Program-made: the position numbers and the translations under genes | Notes under the pieces: generated by a model | Told to the model about the DNA's origin: nothing | Seen by the model: the letters and a program-made list of their open reading frames with translations, nothing else | Database searches by the model: none | NCBI RefSeq assembly: GCF_007859935.1 | Contig: NZ_SJPO01000006.1 | Span: 62,001-126,000 of the forward strand | DNA: 64,000 nt | Source of the DNA: Posidoniimonas polymericola | GTDB taxonomy: Bacteria; Planctomycetota; Planctomycetia; Pirellulales; Lacipirellulaceae | Direction of reading: 5' to 3' | Shown here: in pieces, positions 1 to 9,495 of the stretch | Numbering within the stretch: the stretch's first letter is position 1 | Layout of the letters: each line of letters begins with the position of its first letter

Positions 1-46
1 CGGTCGCAATGTTCGGATAGGTCAAGCCGCACCGGAGAGGTATCGC

Positions 47-1735
47 ATGTCGGCCATCACCGACACACAACCGGATAAGATCGCTGAAAGCGGACCGCCT
101 GCCGGCGATCTGCTGTCGGCGTTGCTGGCCGAGACCCGCGAGCTGACCGCGGTCGAGCGCTTCGCCAAGCAGCACGACGACAACGCGCTGCCCGAGCAGT
201 CGCAGCACTACCGCGACCTCATACCGCTCACCGCGCCCACCGAAGGCCAGCAGTACGCTTTCGAGGTCGACCTCGACCAGTGCAGCGGCTGCAAGGCGTG
301 CGTGAGCGCGTGCCACAGCCTCAACGGACTCGAGCCGTCCGAGACCTGGCGCAGCGTCGGCCAGCTGTACGGGCAGAACGGGCTGCCGGTCATCCAGCAC
401 GTCACGACCGCGTGCCACCACTGCGTCGATCCCGGCTGCCTGAACGGCTGCCCAACCAACGCCTACGAGAAAGACCCGGTCACCGGGATCGTCCGCCACC
501 TCGACGACCAGTGCTTTGGCTGCCAGTACTGCACGATGACCTGTCCGTACGAGGTCCCGCAGTACAGCCCCTCCAAGGGCATCGTCCGCAAGTGCGACAT
601 GTGCCACGGGCGGCTGGCCGAGCGCGAGGCCCCCGCCTGCGTCCAGGCGTGCCCGAACCAGGCCATCAAGATCAGCATCGTCGATGTAGGGCAGACGGTC
701 ACCCGGACCAACGCGGGCACGTTCCTGCCGGCGACTCCCCCGGCGTCGCTCACCAACCCGACAACCGTCTACCACAGCGCGAAGCCGCTGCCAGACGATC
801 TGCAGGCGGCCGACGCCAACTTTGCCAAGCCGCAGCACGCCCACGTTCCGTTGGTGGTCATGCTGGTTCTGACGCAGTTGTCGGTCGGCGCGGTGGCATT
901 TGGCTCCGCCGCCCGCTGGTCTGGCATGAACGCCGGCGCCGGGTTCACAATCGTGCTCGGCGTGCTAGCCGGGCTCACCGGACTCGGGCTGGCGCCGCTG
1001 CACCTGGGACGCCCGCACTTGGCGTTCCGGTCGATCCTCGGATGGCGCCACTCTTGGCTCAGCCGCGAAGCCCTGGTATTTGGCGCTTACGCACCGATGG
1101 CGATGAACGCCGCGGCTTACGTTGTCCTCCCTTACATCCAAAGCTACCTGCCGGAGTCAGCAGAGGGGCTCCTGGCTACCGTGCTGCCCGCTCCGGCGCG
1201 GCCCCTGGCCGAGGCGGCCGCAGTGCTCGCTGGGGCAGCGGGCGTGTTCTGCTCGGCAATGATCTACATCTTCACCGGTCGGGAGTTCTGGCGCGGACCG
1301 CGGACCTTTGCGAAGTTTGCGGGCGTCGCGCTGGTCCTCGGGCCCGCATTCGCGCTGGCCTGCGTCGCCTCCAACGCAGCAGCCACCCGCGAGTCGACCA
1401 GCGGCGGCGTCCTCCTCGCCGTTGTCCTGGTAGCGACGCTCACCAAGCTTACCTACGAAGCCCTGGTGTTTGCCCAGACCGAGGGATCGCTGCCGCTGAC
1501 CGCCCGACTGATGAAACGCGACTTGCTTCCGCTGACCCTCGCCCGCTTCGGCCTGGGTCTGTTTGGCGGCGTCCTGACACCGATCGTGTTGAGCATCACC
1601 GGCGTGGGCTCCTGGGGCGGCGCAGCGATGGCGGCGGTCGGGTTTGGCTGCCTGCTCCTCGGTGAACTCGCCGAGCGGGCCCTCTACTTCAGCGCGGTGA
1701 TACCGCTCAAGATGCCCGGAGGCGTCAGGTCATGA
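47..1735 (+). CDS. DmsB-DmsC fusion: 4Fe-4S ferredoxin plus membrane anchor of the nitrate reductase
   Basis: A 562-residue protein in two parts. The N-terminal part carries four cysteine groups of the DmsB/NrfC type: C79-x2-C82-x2-C85-x3-C89, C123-x2-C126-x4-C131-x3-C135, C156-x2-C159-x2-C162-x3-C166, and C183-x2-C186 with two further Cys near 198 and 202. This is enough for four [4Fe-4S] clusters. From about residue 265 to the end it is very hydrophobic, with about eight predicted helices, like the DmsC quinol-oxidising anchor. In the DMSO reductase family these roles are separate subunits; here they form one chain. The stop overlaps the next gene, a molybdopterin nitrate reductase, by four bases (ATGA), so the two are probably translationally coupled. 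Inferred role: passing electrons from membrane quinol to the nitrate reductase. A purine-rich GGAGAGG lies just upstream of the ATG. Confidence 0.88.
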   Translation: MSAITDTQPDKIAESGPPAGDLLSALLAETRELTAVERFAKQHDDNALPEQSQHYRDLIPLTAPTEGQQYAFEVDLDQCSGCKACVSACHSLNGLEPSETWRSVGQLYGQNGLPVIQHVTTACHHCVDPGCLNGCPTNAYEKDPVTGIVRHLDDQCFGCQYCTMTCPYEVPQYSPSKGIVRKCDMCHGRLAEREAPACVQACPNQAIKISIVDVGQTVTRTNAGTFLPATPPASLTNPTTVYHSAKPLPDDLQAADANFAKPQHAHVPLVVMLVLTQLSVGAVAFGSAARWSGMNAGAGFTIVLGVLAGLTGLGLAPLHLGRPHLAFRSILGWRHSWLSREALVFGAYAPMAMNAAAYVVLPYIQSYLPESAEGLLATVLPAPARPLAEAAAVLAGAAGVFCSAMIYIFTGREFWRGPRTFAKFAGVALVLGPAFALACVASNAAATRESTSGGVLLAVVLVATLTKLTYEALVFAQTEGSLPLTARLMKRDLLPLTLARFGLGLFGGVLTPIVLSITGVGSWGGAAMAAVGFGCLLLGELAERALYFSAVIPLKMPGGVRS

Positions 1736-3981
1736 GCCACACGCTTACTAAAGATTCTCCGAACGATGGCAAAGCACGTGCCGGCTTGCTCGACACGGTG
1801 CTGAGCATCATCCACCAGAAGGACGGGGTGCTCACCCGCGACCTGATCCGATCGCCGGGCCGATTTGGGCTCGGTCAGGTACCCGACCGCTTGAAGCCGG
1901 ACGCCACGACCGACATGGTTTGCGGTTACTGCTCGACCGGCTGCAGCCTCCGCGTACACCTTAAAGAGGGCGAGGCAGTCAACCTGACGCCGACAACCGA
2001 GTACCCCGTTAATCTTGGCATGGCCTGCCCGAAGGGTTGGGAAGCCCTCAATGTGCTCGACGCAGACGACCGGGCCACGCGGCCGCTGCTGCGGGATGCG
2101 AGCGGCGAGCTGAAGGCCGTTTCGTGGGACAAGGCGTTGCGGACCTTCTGCGACAAGTTCAAGCAGATTGGCGAGGAGCACGGACCAGAGTCGGTCGCCT
2201 TCCTGAGCACCGGGCAACTCGTTACGGAAGAAATGGCGCTGCTGGGATCGCTGGCCAAGTTCGGTATGGGGATGCTGCACGGCGACGGCAACACCCGCCA
2301 GTGCATGGCGACCGCGGCCACCGCCTACAAGCAGTCGTTTGGATTCGACGCCCCGCCGTTCACGTACCAGGACTTCGAAGAATCGGACGTCATCGTGCTG
2401 GTCGGGTCGAACCTGTGCGTGGCGCACCCGATCATGTGGGAACGCGTCTGCCGCAACCCGAACAACCCCGAGATCATCGTCGTCGACCCGCGGCGGACCG
2501 AGACCGCCATGGCCGCTACCCTGCACCTGCCGATCCGGCCTAAGTCGGACCTGGCGTTCTTCTACTCGCTCGCCCACATCCTGTGTCGGGAGGGGTGGAT
2601 CCTGCGCGACTTCGTCGACGCGCACACAAACGGCTTCGACGGGTTCGCCCAGTTCGTCCAGGCCTACACGCCGGAGCGGGCGGCGGCTGAATCGGGGATC
2701 CCGGCCGAAACCATCGAGAAGGTCGCGCTGACGATCCACGAGGGGAAGCGGGTCTCATTCTGGTGGACGATGGGCGTCAACCAGAACTACGAGGGCGTGC
2801 GGATCGCCCAGAGCATGATCAACCTCGCCCTGATGACCGGCAACATGGGCCGACCGGGCGCCGGCGCGAACAGCGTCACCGGCCAGTGCAACGCCATGGG
2901 GTCGCGGATCTTCAGCAACACGACCGGTCTGCTGGCGGGGCGTGACTTCCTCAACCCGACCCACCGGCAGGAGGTCGCCGACATCCTCGACATCCCGGTT
3001 GAGAAGTTGCCCACCGAGAACAGCCTCCCCTACCACCAGATCCTCGAAGGGATCCGGACCGGTACGATCAAGGGGCTGTGGGTGATCTGCACCAACACCT
3101 CCCACTCTTGGATCCATCAGTCGGACGCCCGCGACCTGCTGGAGAAGCTCGACTTCCTTGTGGTTCAGGACATGTACCACACCACCGACACCGCACAGCA
3201 GGCCGACCTGGTTCTGCCGGCGGCCGGGTGGGGAGAGAAGGAAGGCACCTTTATCAACAGCGAGCGCCGGTACGGGGTCGTGAAACGGGTCCGCCGCCCG
3301 CCGGGCGAAGCGCTGCCCGACTTCTCGATCTTTCGACTTGTTGCCGAATACTGGGGCGTCGGCGAGATGTTCCGCCGCTGGGAAACCCCCGAGGCGACAC
3401 TCGGGATCCTCAAGGAACTATCACGCGGCCAGCCGTGCGACATCACCGAGATTGGCGACTACGCCACGATCGACCACGCGGGCGGGGTGCAGTGGCCGTG
3501 CACGGAGTCGCCCGAGGCGATCGACCAACAGCGTCGCCTCTTTGAGGACGGGCACTACTACCACGAGGACGGCCGCGCCAAGTTTCTGTTCGAGGACTCC
3601 CGGGCGATGCCCGAGCCCCCCGACACCGAGTACCCATTCCTGCTGCTGACCGGCCGCGGCGCGGCCTCGCAGTGGCACACCCAGACCCGCACCGGCAAGT
3701 CGGCTGTGCTGCGGAAGCTCTACCCCCAGGGCGTGTACGTCGAGATGAACCCGGAGGACGCCGCGATCGCAGGCCTCGAGAGCTACGACAAGGCGAGCGT
3801 CTGGTCACGCCGTGGCGAGCTGAAGGCGACCGTGTTCGTCACGCCAACCGTGCAGCCGGGGCAGTTGTTCATCCCGATGCACTACGAGGAGACCAACCGC
3901 CTAACGCTTCCGCACTTCGACCCGTACTCCCACCAGCCGAGCTACAAAGACTGCGCGGTCGCTATCGCCCCCGCTAACTGA
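1732..3981 (+). CDS. nasA: Molybdopterin-dependent assimilatory nitrate reductase, catalytic subunit
   Basis: A 749-residue molybdopterin oxidoreductase. An N-terminal [4Fe-4S] motif is visible as C64-x2-C67-x3-C71 with C99 in a CPKG context. A Cys in the TRQCMAT motif (C191) is the expected molybdenum ligand of the NasA/NapA group. The C-terminal molydopterin dinucleotide-binding domain follows from about residue 630. This Cys ligand and the motif context point to nitrate reductase rather than formate dehydrogenase, which would carry Cys or selenocysteine in a different setting. There is no twin-arginine signal peptide, so a cytoplasmic location is expected. The gene lies between its Fe-S/anchor partner (four-base overlap) and a nitrite reductase gene 10 bases downstream, which supports an assimilatory route from nitrate to ammonium. 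DMSO or other oxyanion reductase activity is the main alternative. Confidence 0.88.
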   Translation: MSHTLTKDSPNDGKARAGLLDTVLSIIHQKDGVLTRDLIRSPGRFGLGQVPDRLKPDATTDMVCGYCSTGCSLRVHLKEGEAVNLTPTTEYPVNLGMACPKGWEALNVLDADDRATRPLLRDASGELKAVSWDKALRTFCDKFKQIGEEHGPESVAFLSTGQLVTEEMALLGSLAKFGMGMLHGDGNTRQCMATAATAYKQSFGFDAPPFTYQDFEESDVIVLVGSNLCVAHPIMWERVCRNPNNPEIIVVDPRRTETAMAATLHLPIRPKSDLAFFYSLAHILCREGWILRDFVDAHTNGFDGFAQFVQAYTPERAAAESGIPAETIEKVALTIHEGKRVSFWWTMGVNQNYEGVRIAQSMINLALMTGNMGRPGAGANSVTGQCNAMGSRIFSNTTGLLAGRDFLNPTHRQEVADILDIPVEKLPTENSLPYHQILEGIRTGTIKGLWVICTNTSHSWIHQSDARDLLEKLDFLVVQDMYHTTDTAQQADLVLPAAGWGEKEGTFINSERRYGVVKRVRRPPGEALPDFSIFRLVAEYWGVGEMFRRWETPEATLGILKELSRGQPCDITEIGDYATIDHAGGVQWPCTESPEAIDQQRRLFEDGHYYHEDGRAKFLFEDSRAMPEPPDTEYPFLLLTGRGAASQWHTQTRTGKSAVLRKLYPQGVYVEMNPEDAAIAGLESYDKASVWSRRGELKATVFVTPTVQPGQLFIPMHYEETNRLTLPHFDPYSHQPSYKDCAVAIAPAN

Positions 3982-3991
3982 GCAGAGAGTC

Positions 3992-5827
3992 ATGAGCGAG
4001 CAAAACGGCTTCACAAAAGAACAGCAGACTTTCCTCCAGGGCTTCGCGCTCGGGTCCGACGTCGCACGCAAAGTGCGCGGGCTGCCGGTGATCTCAGACA
4101 GCGGCGCCGCGTCAAACGGCCAGACCGTGACGGTCGGCGCCGGCCCGACCAGGGCCGCCGGCGAACTCCCGACCGACGTCATGGACCTGCACGCCGACGC
4201 GCAGGACCGCCAGGTCGCGGCCGGCGGCAAGCTGGTCGCCGAGGAAAAGGCCAAGCGCGCCAAGCCGCCACGCGACATGTGGGACGAGATGCAGGCCCGC
4301 GCCAACGCCGGCGAATTCCCCGAGGGGACCGACGTCTTCCTGACCAAATTCCACGGCATGTTCTACGTCGCCCCGGCTCAGGACTCGTACATGTGCCGTC
4401 TCCGGTTCCCCGGCGGCGCCATCAAGAGCTACCAGCTCCGCGGGCTGGCTGAACTCGCCGACAAGCACGCCGGCGGGTACGCCGACTGCACCACCCGCGC
4501 TAACCTGCAGCTGCGTGAGATCGGGCCCGCCGACCCAATCCACGTGCTCACCGGCCTGCGAGACCTGGGCATCATTAACTACGGCGCGGGCGGCGACAAT
4601 ATCCGCAACGTCACCGCGAGCCCGCTCAGCGGCATCGATCCGACCGAGCTTGTCGAGACGCTGCCGCTCGCCCGGAAGATGCACTACTACCTGCTCAACC
4701 ACCGGGAGTTCAACGGGTTGCCGCGGAAGTTCAATATCGCCTTCGACGGCGGCGGCGCCATCAGCGCCCTCGAGGACACCAACGACATCGGCTTCACAGC
4801 GGTCCGCGCCGCCGGGACCGACCTGCCCGAGGGCGTCTACTTCCAGCTCACCCTGGGCGGCATCACCGGGCACAAAGACTTCGCTCGGCCGACCGGTGTG
4901 CTGCTTGATCCAGACGAGTGCGTCGAGGTAGCGGCGGCCGTAGTGAGGGTGTTCCTCAAGAACGGCGACCGAACAAACCGCAACAAGGCCCGGCTTAAGT
5001 ACGTGCTCGACGACTGGGGCTTTGACAGATTTGTAAAGGCCGTCGAAGAAGACCTCGGACGCAAGCTCCGCAAGGCGCCGCTCGACACGTGCCAGCCACG
5101 CGATTCGGACGACCGGCAGGGCCACGTTGGCGTCTACCCTCAGCTCCAGCCGGGCCTCAACTACGTCGGGGTGGCCTTCCCGGTGGGGCGGGTCACGAGC
5201 GACCAGATGCGGGGCTTGGCAAAGATCTCCGACCGCTACGGCGATGGCGATATCCGCCTGACCGTTTGGCAGAATCTGCTACTCGCGAACATCCCCGACC
5301 TCGACGTCGAGGCGGTCAAGTCGGACATCGAGGCCCTCGGGCTCGACCACATCGCCAACAGCATCCGGGCCGGCCTGATCGCCTGCACGGGCGCCGCCGG
5401 CTGCAAGTACGCCGCCGCCCCCACCAAGGCGAACGCGTTGACCATCGCCGACTACGTCGAGCAACGGCTGGAGCTCGACGTGCCGGTCAATATCCATCTG
5501 ACCGGCTGCCACCACTCGTGCGCCCAGCACTACATCGGCGACATCGGCCTGATTGCCGCCAATGTAGAGAACCCTTCCGACCCGGACGGCGACACCGTCG
5601 AGGGCTACCACATGTTTGTCGGGGGCGGGTACGGCGTCCGCCGAGCAATCGGTCGCGAGCTGTTCCCAGCGTTGCCGTTCGAGCAGACGCCTTCGCGCAT
5701 CGCGGCGTTGCTCCAGGCGTACCTCGACAACCGCATCTCGCCCGACGAGTCGTTCGTCGAATTCACCCACCGCGTCGACATCGACGCGCTCCGCGAAATG
5801 TGCCTGGCGTCCCCCGCCTTGACCTAG
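3992..5827 (+). CDS. nirA: Siroheme [4Fe-4S] nitrite reductase, NirA/sulfite reductase family
   Basis: A 611-residue member of the nitrite/sulfite reductase hemoprotein family, with two ferredoxin-like half domains and two siroheme-binding domains. The siroheme/Fe-S cysteines are intact: C465-x5-C471 and C506-x3-C510, in the contexts CTGAAGC and TGCHHSC. The reaction is six-electron reduction of nitrite to ammonium. Family membership alone does not separate nitrite from sulfite as substrate; the position directly after a nitrate reductase favours nitrite. An N-terminal extension of roughly 100 residues starts with a GFTKEQ...LQGF motif that also occurs, in similar form, at the start of the flavoprotein encoded next. 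The start is 10 bases after the nitrate reductase stop, with an AGAGAG ribosome-binding stretch before the ATG. Confidence 0.88.
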   Translation: MSEQNGFTKEQQTFLQGFALGSDVARKVRGLPVISDSGAASNGQTVTVGAGPTRAAGELPTDVMDLHADAQDRQVAAGGKLVAEEKAKRAKPPRDMWDEMQARANAGEFPEGTDVFLTKFHGMFYVAPAQDSYMCRLRFPGGAIKSYQLRGLAELADKHAGGYADCTTRANLQLREIGPADPIHVLTGLRDLGIINYGAGGDNIRNVTASPLSGIDPTELVETLPLARKMHYYLLNHREFNGLPRKFNIAFDGGGAISALEDTNDIGFTAVRAAGTDLPEGVYFQLTLGGITGHKDFARPTGVLLDPDECVEVAAAVVRVFLKNGDRTNRNKARLKYVLDDWGFDRFVKAVEEDLGRKLRKAPLDTCQPRDSDDRQGHVGVYPQLQPGLNYVGVAFPVGRVTSDQMRGLAKISDRYGDGDIRLTVWQNLLLANIPDLDVEAVKSDIEALGLDHIANSIRAGLIACTGAAGCKYAAAPTKANALTIADYVEQRLELDVPVNIHLTGCHHSCAQHYIGDIGLIAANVENPSDPDGDTVEGYHMFVGGGYGVRRAIGRELFPALPFEQTPSRIAALLQAYLDNRISPDESFVEFTHRVDIDALREMCLASPALT

Positions 5828-5851
5828 CGTCCCCTCACGACCCCACCCGAC

Positions 5852-7408
5852 ATGAGCATCTCAATCATCCCCGAAAGCGCCCCGTTCTCACCCGAACAGC
5901 GGTCGTGGCTCAACGGATTCTTGGCCGGCTGGGCCGGCGTCGTCGCTGACCCGCAGGCCCGTGGCCAGGCGCTGGCTTCGGCCCTGATGCCGCCCGCCGA
6001 GGCCGAAGTTGAGCAAGGAGAGGAATTCCCCTGGCACGATCCCGCGCTCGAGATCGAAGAGCGCATGAAGCTCGCCGAGAAGAAGCCGCTCGAACGCAAG
6101 ATGATGGCGGCCATGGCCCAGTTAGACTGCGGCGCCTGCGGCTACGTCTGCCAGACCTACTCCGAGGCGATTGCCGGCGGCGACGAGAAGAATCTCACCC
6201 TCTGCTCGCCCGGCGGCAAAGAGACCGCCAAGATGCTGAAGAAGCTGGTCAAGAGCGGGGGAGCCACGGCCAACGGCGCCGCCAAGCCGGCGACCAATGG
6301 CGCGGCCGTCCCGGTTGCCACCGGTTTTAGTCGCACCAACCCGTACGCGGCCCGAATCAAGACCTGCTACAACCTCAACGCCGCGGGCTCGTCGAAGGCA
6401 ACATCGCACGTCGAGATCGAACTGGGCGACAGCGGTCTCGACTACGTCGCCGGCGACGCCTTGGGAGTCTTCCCAACCAACTGCCCGGAGCTCGTCGACG
6501 AGATCCTGCCGCTGGTCGGGGCCGGTGGCAACGAGGCGGTCAAGGAACAGCTCGTCGCGAACTACTGCCTCCGTGGCGTCACCGACGAGCTGCTCGAACT
6601 GCTGGCCGAGGCCGCCTCCGATGTCGCCGAGAGTGCGGTGATCAGCGGGCTCATTGACTCCGACGAGCTGGACGTGCTCGACGTACTCGATGTGCTGCGG
6701 AAGGCGCCGTCGGCGCAGATCACCGCCGAGCAGTTGATCGAGTGTCTGTCGCAGATAACGCCGCGGCTCTACTCGATTGCTAGTTCGCCATCGGCCCACC
6801 CAGGCGAAGTCCACCTGACCGTTGGCCGCGCGACCTTCGAGAGCGTGGGACGCGTCTACAAGGGTGTGGCTTCGACGATGTTCGCGGACCGCTCGCTGCC
6901 CGATCACCGTCTGAAGGTCTACGTGCACAAGTCGCACGGCTTCGGTGTCCCGTCCGATCCGAATGCCCCCATGATCATGGTCGGGCCGGGGACGGGCATC
7001 GCGCCGTTCCGCGCCTTCCTAGAGGAACGCGAAGCGACCGGCGCCGCGGGCAAGAACTGGCTGTTTTTTGGCGATCAGCACGCCGCGACCGACTTTCTGT
7101 ACGAGGAGCAGCTCGCGTCGATGGCGGCAAAGGGCGTGCTCGACAAGCTGAGCACCGCGTTTAGTCGTGACCAAGAAACCAAGGTCTACGTGCAGGACCG
7201 GATGCGTGAGGAAGGGGCAGAGCTGTTCGCCTGGCTGGAGGAGGGCGGAAGCTTCTTCGTCTGCGGCGACGCCCGGCGGATGGCGGTCGATGTCGACCGC
7301 GCGCTGCACGACGTCATTGCCCAGCACGGCGGCATGAGCGAAGAACAATCCACGAAGTACGTGGCCAAGCTCAAAGAGGCGGGTCGCTACGTTCGCGACG
7401 TCTACTGA
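5852..7408 (+). CDS. NAD(P)H flavoprotein reductase with a PF04060-type Fe-S domain, putative electron donor to NirA
   Basis: A 518-residue protein related to the C-terminal half of CysJ (sulfite reductase flavoprotein). From about residue 165 it has the FAD-binding domain (RLYSIASS motif) and the NAD(P)H-binding domain (GPGTGIAPFRAF motif), and it ends in the typical aromatic tail (RDVY). The flavodoxin (FMN) domain of CysJ is absent. In its place residues 85-125 carry C93-x2-C96-x3-C100-x17-C118, with CGACG and CSPGG contexts, which matches the small four-Cys Fe-S domain PF04060. Electrons would then pass NAD(P)H to FAD to [4Fe-4S] and on to the siroheme enzyme encoded 24 bases upstream (inference). 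The N-terminus has the motif PFSPEQ...LNGFLAG, which resembles the N-terminus of that enzyme. Product databases usually call such proteins sulfite reductase subunit alpha; the operon argues for nitrite. Confidence 0.85.
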   Translation: MSISIIPESAPFSPEQRSWLNGFLAGWAGVVADPQARGQALASALMPPAEAEVEQGEEFPWHDPALEIEERMKLAEKKPLERKMMAAMAQLDCGACGYVCQTYSEAIAGGDEKNLTLCSPGGKETAKMLKKLVKSGGATANGAAKPATNGAAVPVATGFSRTNPYAARIKTCYNLNAAGSSKATSHVEIELGDSGLDYVAGDALGVFPTNCPELVDEILPLVGAGGNEAVKEQLVANYCLRGVTDELLELLAEAASDVAESAVISGLIDSDELDVLDVLDVLRKAPSAQITAEQLIECLSQITPRLYSIASSPSAHPGEVHLTVGRATFESVGRVYKGVASTMFADRSLPDHRLKVYVHKSHGFGVPSDPNAPMIMVGPGTGIAPFRAFLEEREATGAAGKNWLFFGDQHAATDFLYEEQLASMAAKGVLDKLSTAFSRDQETKVYVQDRMREEGAELFAWLEEGGSFFVCGDARRMAVDVDRALHDVIAQHGGMSEEQSTKYVAKLKEAGRYVRDVY

Positions 7409-7443
7409 TCAGGCGATCAACTCCCCAAGTCACCCGCGGAGCA

Positions 7444-7708
7444 GTGCCAGAAACGCTGCGTCCCCAACACGAACGGGGCCGTCAATCACTCGTGATTGTC
7501 GGCGCCGGCATGACCACCCATGCGTTGCTGCAGCGGCCGAGCCGCAACGGTGGCTTGTCACACTACAGCGTAACCGTGGTTGGCGAAGAGCCCCGCCACT
7601 GCTACGACCGTGTGAACCTGACCAGCTGCTTCTCCGGAGCCACCCCGGACGACCTGCTGCTGTCGCCACGCGAGTGGTACGATAAGAATGGCGTGCGGAT
7701 TCTGACGG
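7444..7708 (+). pseudogene. 5' fragment of a NirB-like NAD(P)H nitrite reductase gene, truncated by an IS
   Basis: About 88 residues from a GTG start resemble the FAD/NAD-binding N-terminus of NirB. The VIVGAGMT dinucleotide-binding turn comes first, then VVGEEPRHCYDRVNLTSCFSG and a WYDKNGVRI segment, all in the order seen in NirB and related FAD oxidoreductases. Similarity stops exactly where the inverted repeat of the IS begins at 7709. Reading continues a few dozen residues into the element before a stop, so any product would be a useless stub. It follows the flavoprotein gene by 35 bases in the same direction and was probably the last gene of the nitrate operon. The rest of the gene is not present on the far side of the IS. 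Confidence 0.8.
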
Positions 7709-8789
7709 CAGGGCCAGCGCACACTAACTTGTTTCCAGTGCAAGTAGTTCGGCGAGGAAGTTGTCGTTCCATCCGGCGATTTGCTGCTTCCCTTTGAGGC
7801 TGTGTTTGGCGGGGTGTCGCTTGAGGAGGCCGATGGCGAAGCGTCGGAGGGCAGCCAGGTTGTCGGCCAGGCGGCGGTCGCGTGAGCTGCATTAGCCAGG
7901 ACTTGATCTGACACTCATTAATGGTAGAGGTAGGGGCGGTTGGTTGCAGCGGCGTGTGGTAGTAGTAGCGGCTTTCCAGCCGGCCGTGGACCTTCTCTTT
8001 GGTCTGGCGGCGACGGCAGTTGCTGTCTTGGAAGTCTTCCTCGTGGAGCTGCTCGAAGTGCCCGGCGACCGCCGCGTGCAGCTTCTCGTGGTTCCCCTTG
8101 AGCGCCAGCACGTAGTCGCCGCCGGCGTCGATGATCTTTTTCGCGATCTCCTTCTGGCAGCCCATCGCGTCGATCGTCACCACCCCGTCTTGGACGCTGA
8201 TATTCTCGAGCAATTCGGGGATCGCCGTGATCTCGTTCGACTTCTCGTCGGTCACCAGTTGGCCCAGCGACAGCCCCTCCTCACTCGCCCACGCGCTCAC
8301 GATGTGCATCGCCCCAAGCCCCTTCTTCTTGTCGTGGCTGCGACGCAGCGTCTTGCCGTCGATCGCGATCAGCCGGCCCGCCGCGTCACTCGACAGGTTC
8401 TCCGCCACCCACTCGCTGAAGCAACGCGTGAACGCCTCGGGCCTGAGCAGCGACAACACCCGCTGGATGCAGTCCTTCGACGGCAGGCCCCTGGGAAGCG
8501 TGAGGAAGCCGCCAAGCCAATCCCGTTTCGCGTCGGCCCACCGGTGGATCGCGGTTGGACCCTCAGCGCCCACAATCACCCCGCAAACCGCGATCACGAC
8601 CACCTCGCCCAAAAGATGCAGTCGGTTCACCTCGCTACGCGGGTCCGGCAAGCTACCCAGACGCTCGGCAAGCGAACACAAAGAAGCGGCGGACATCGGG
8701 GGGCTCCTCGAACGAAAAGCCGCTATCCTACAAACAGAAGGCTACTCGCGCTACCTTGCCCTGGCTCCCTAGAGTGCGCGCTGGCCCTG
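7709..8789 (-). mobile_element. Decayed ISAs1-family insertion sequence
   Basis: The element is bounded by inverted repeats. The left end reads CAGGGCCAGCGCACACT from 7709, and the reverse complement of the right end, which stops at 8789, reads CAGGGCCAGCGCGCACT: one mismatch in 17. The CAGGGCCAGCGC terminus and the transposase sequence place it in the ISAs1 family. At 1081 bp it is shorter than is usual for the family because the transposase gene has an internal deletion. The bases flanking the two ends (TCTGACGG on the left, GGCTTTAA on the right) are not duplicated, so a target-site duplication is absent. Two unrelated truncated genes lie on the two sides, which suggests that a deletion or recombination event occurred at the element. 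Confidence 0.85.
7724..8696 (-). pseudogene. ISAs1-family DDE transposase with internal deletion
   Basis: The N-terminal two thirds read in one frame from 8696. They include an IDGKT segment and a TIDAMGCQKEIA segment, which hold the first two Asp of the DDE triad, and reach the HGRLESRYYYH region. The reading frame then runs into unrelated residues near 7930. The true C-terminus is recognisable in another minus-strand frame between about 7893 and 7724 (DRRLADNLAALRRFAIG and then the end FLAELLALETS). The middle part, which in the family carries the HW...D...ED region with the catalytic Glu, is missing. The copy is therefore inactive. About 200 bp have probably been lost, with a frameshift at the junction (estimate from the usual family layout). 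Confidence 0.85.
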
Positions 8790-9083
8790 GGCTTTAAGTA
8801 CAGCCTGAAGTCGCTCTGGCCACTAAACCCAGAGCACAAGCCGGTGAACGACGAGGAAACCAAGGCGTTCGAGTTCCTGAGTGAGCACCCGGGCGAGACC
8901 TACACCGCCGAGGTCGCGGACGCCGACGGCAACAAGCTGTTCACCAAGTACTACCCCGACCGCGCGGTCGCTGCTGCGTGCTGGGAGTGCCACAACGAGC
9001 ACGAGCGCCGAGGCGACGACTACCCCGAGTTCGCCAAGGAAGACGTCATGGGCGCTGTGGTGGTTTATGTGCCGGTCGAATAA
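8790..9083 (+). pseudogene. 3' fragment of a DUF3365/Tll0287-like c-type heme protein gene
   Basis: Starting at the first base after the IS, 97 residues in one frame resemble the C-terminal part of the DUF3365 (Tll0287-like, PF11845) domain: a KSLWPLNPEHKP segment, an FTKYYPD segment, a CWECHNEH heme c motif (CxxCH) and the closing DVMGAVVVYVPVE. The N-terminus, including any signal peptide, is missing. An open reading frame does extend leftward to 7944 across the IS, but that part is antisense to the transposase and is not a real protein. DUF3365 domains are known as single-heme sensory or electron-transfer modules in the periplasm. It lies upstream of a decayed cytochrome c gene and a globin gene, so this was probably once a redox or nitric-oxide related cluster. 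Confidence 0.75.
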
Positions 9084-9127
9084 CACGTGGGCCCGACAAC
9101 AGTGCGTCCGGTCGGCGCTGATCCCAT

Positions 9128-9460
9128 TTGCGGCGTTCTGTGGCTGCTCTCCGGAGGGCGAACACAGCGGCCCCAGGCTCCCCCCCACCCCTAGCGAGCA
9201 CGCCGCTGGCCAGTGGTGTGCGAGTCGGGCTGCGCATCCTGTCACGACAGCAGTCGTGGCAGGGCACCCAGGCTCGGCTACCTGCCTGCGTGGGAGAATC
9301 GCCTAACCAAAGGCAGTAAGGCCCTCGTCGTCACTGTGATTAATGGCGAGGGCTGATGCCGCCCCGCGGCGATCTGGAGGACGTAACCGACGAACAACTC
9401 CGCCGAGCGGTTGCCTACGTTACCTACCGTGCGGAGCTCAACATCCTGGCGGGACACTAG
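9128..9460 (+). pseudogene. Decayed class I cytochrome c gene with frameshifts
   Basis: Parts of a small cytochrome c can be read in three overlapping frames. A PLASGVRV segment near 9203-9226 is followed, in another frame, by a CASCHD heme-binding motif at 9231-9248 (CxxCH) and then GRAPRLGYLPAWENRL and ALVVTVINGEG, which ends at a stop at 9353. In the next frame a LMPPRGDLEDVTDEQLRRAV segment continues to a stop at 9458-9460. The MPP would hold the axial heme Met. Order and spacing match small cytochromes of the c5 type, in which NGxGxMPPRGG is continuous. At least two frameshifts therefore break the gene. The start is uncertain; a Met-like codon at 9128 opens a possible signal peptide. The evidence is by motif only. 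Confidence 0.6.
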
Positions 9461-9495
9461 CCCGCCCTCGATACCAAGACAAGAGGACCCAAGAA

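Noticed and set aside
280..1665. Plus-strand 461-residue frame inside the first gene
   Set aside because: Arg/Pro-rich shadow in another frame of the DmsB-DmsC fusion; the fusion has clear Cys motifs and membrane helices, this frame has none.
1684..2739. Minus-strand 351-residue frame
   Set aside because: Antisense to the nitrate reductase gene, which has all family motifs.
4112..5125. Minus-strand 337-residue frame
   Set aside because: Antisense shadow of the siroheme reductase gene.
7701..8800. Target-site duplication of the IS
   Set aside because: Compared the eight bases on each side (TCTGACGG and GGCTTTAA) and shifted by a few bases; no match, so none is reported.
7944..9083. A single 379-residue plus-strand protein with a heme motif
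   Set aside because: The first 282 residues are antisense to the transposase; only the part after 8789 matches a heme protein. It is a chance fusion across the IS end.
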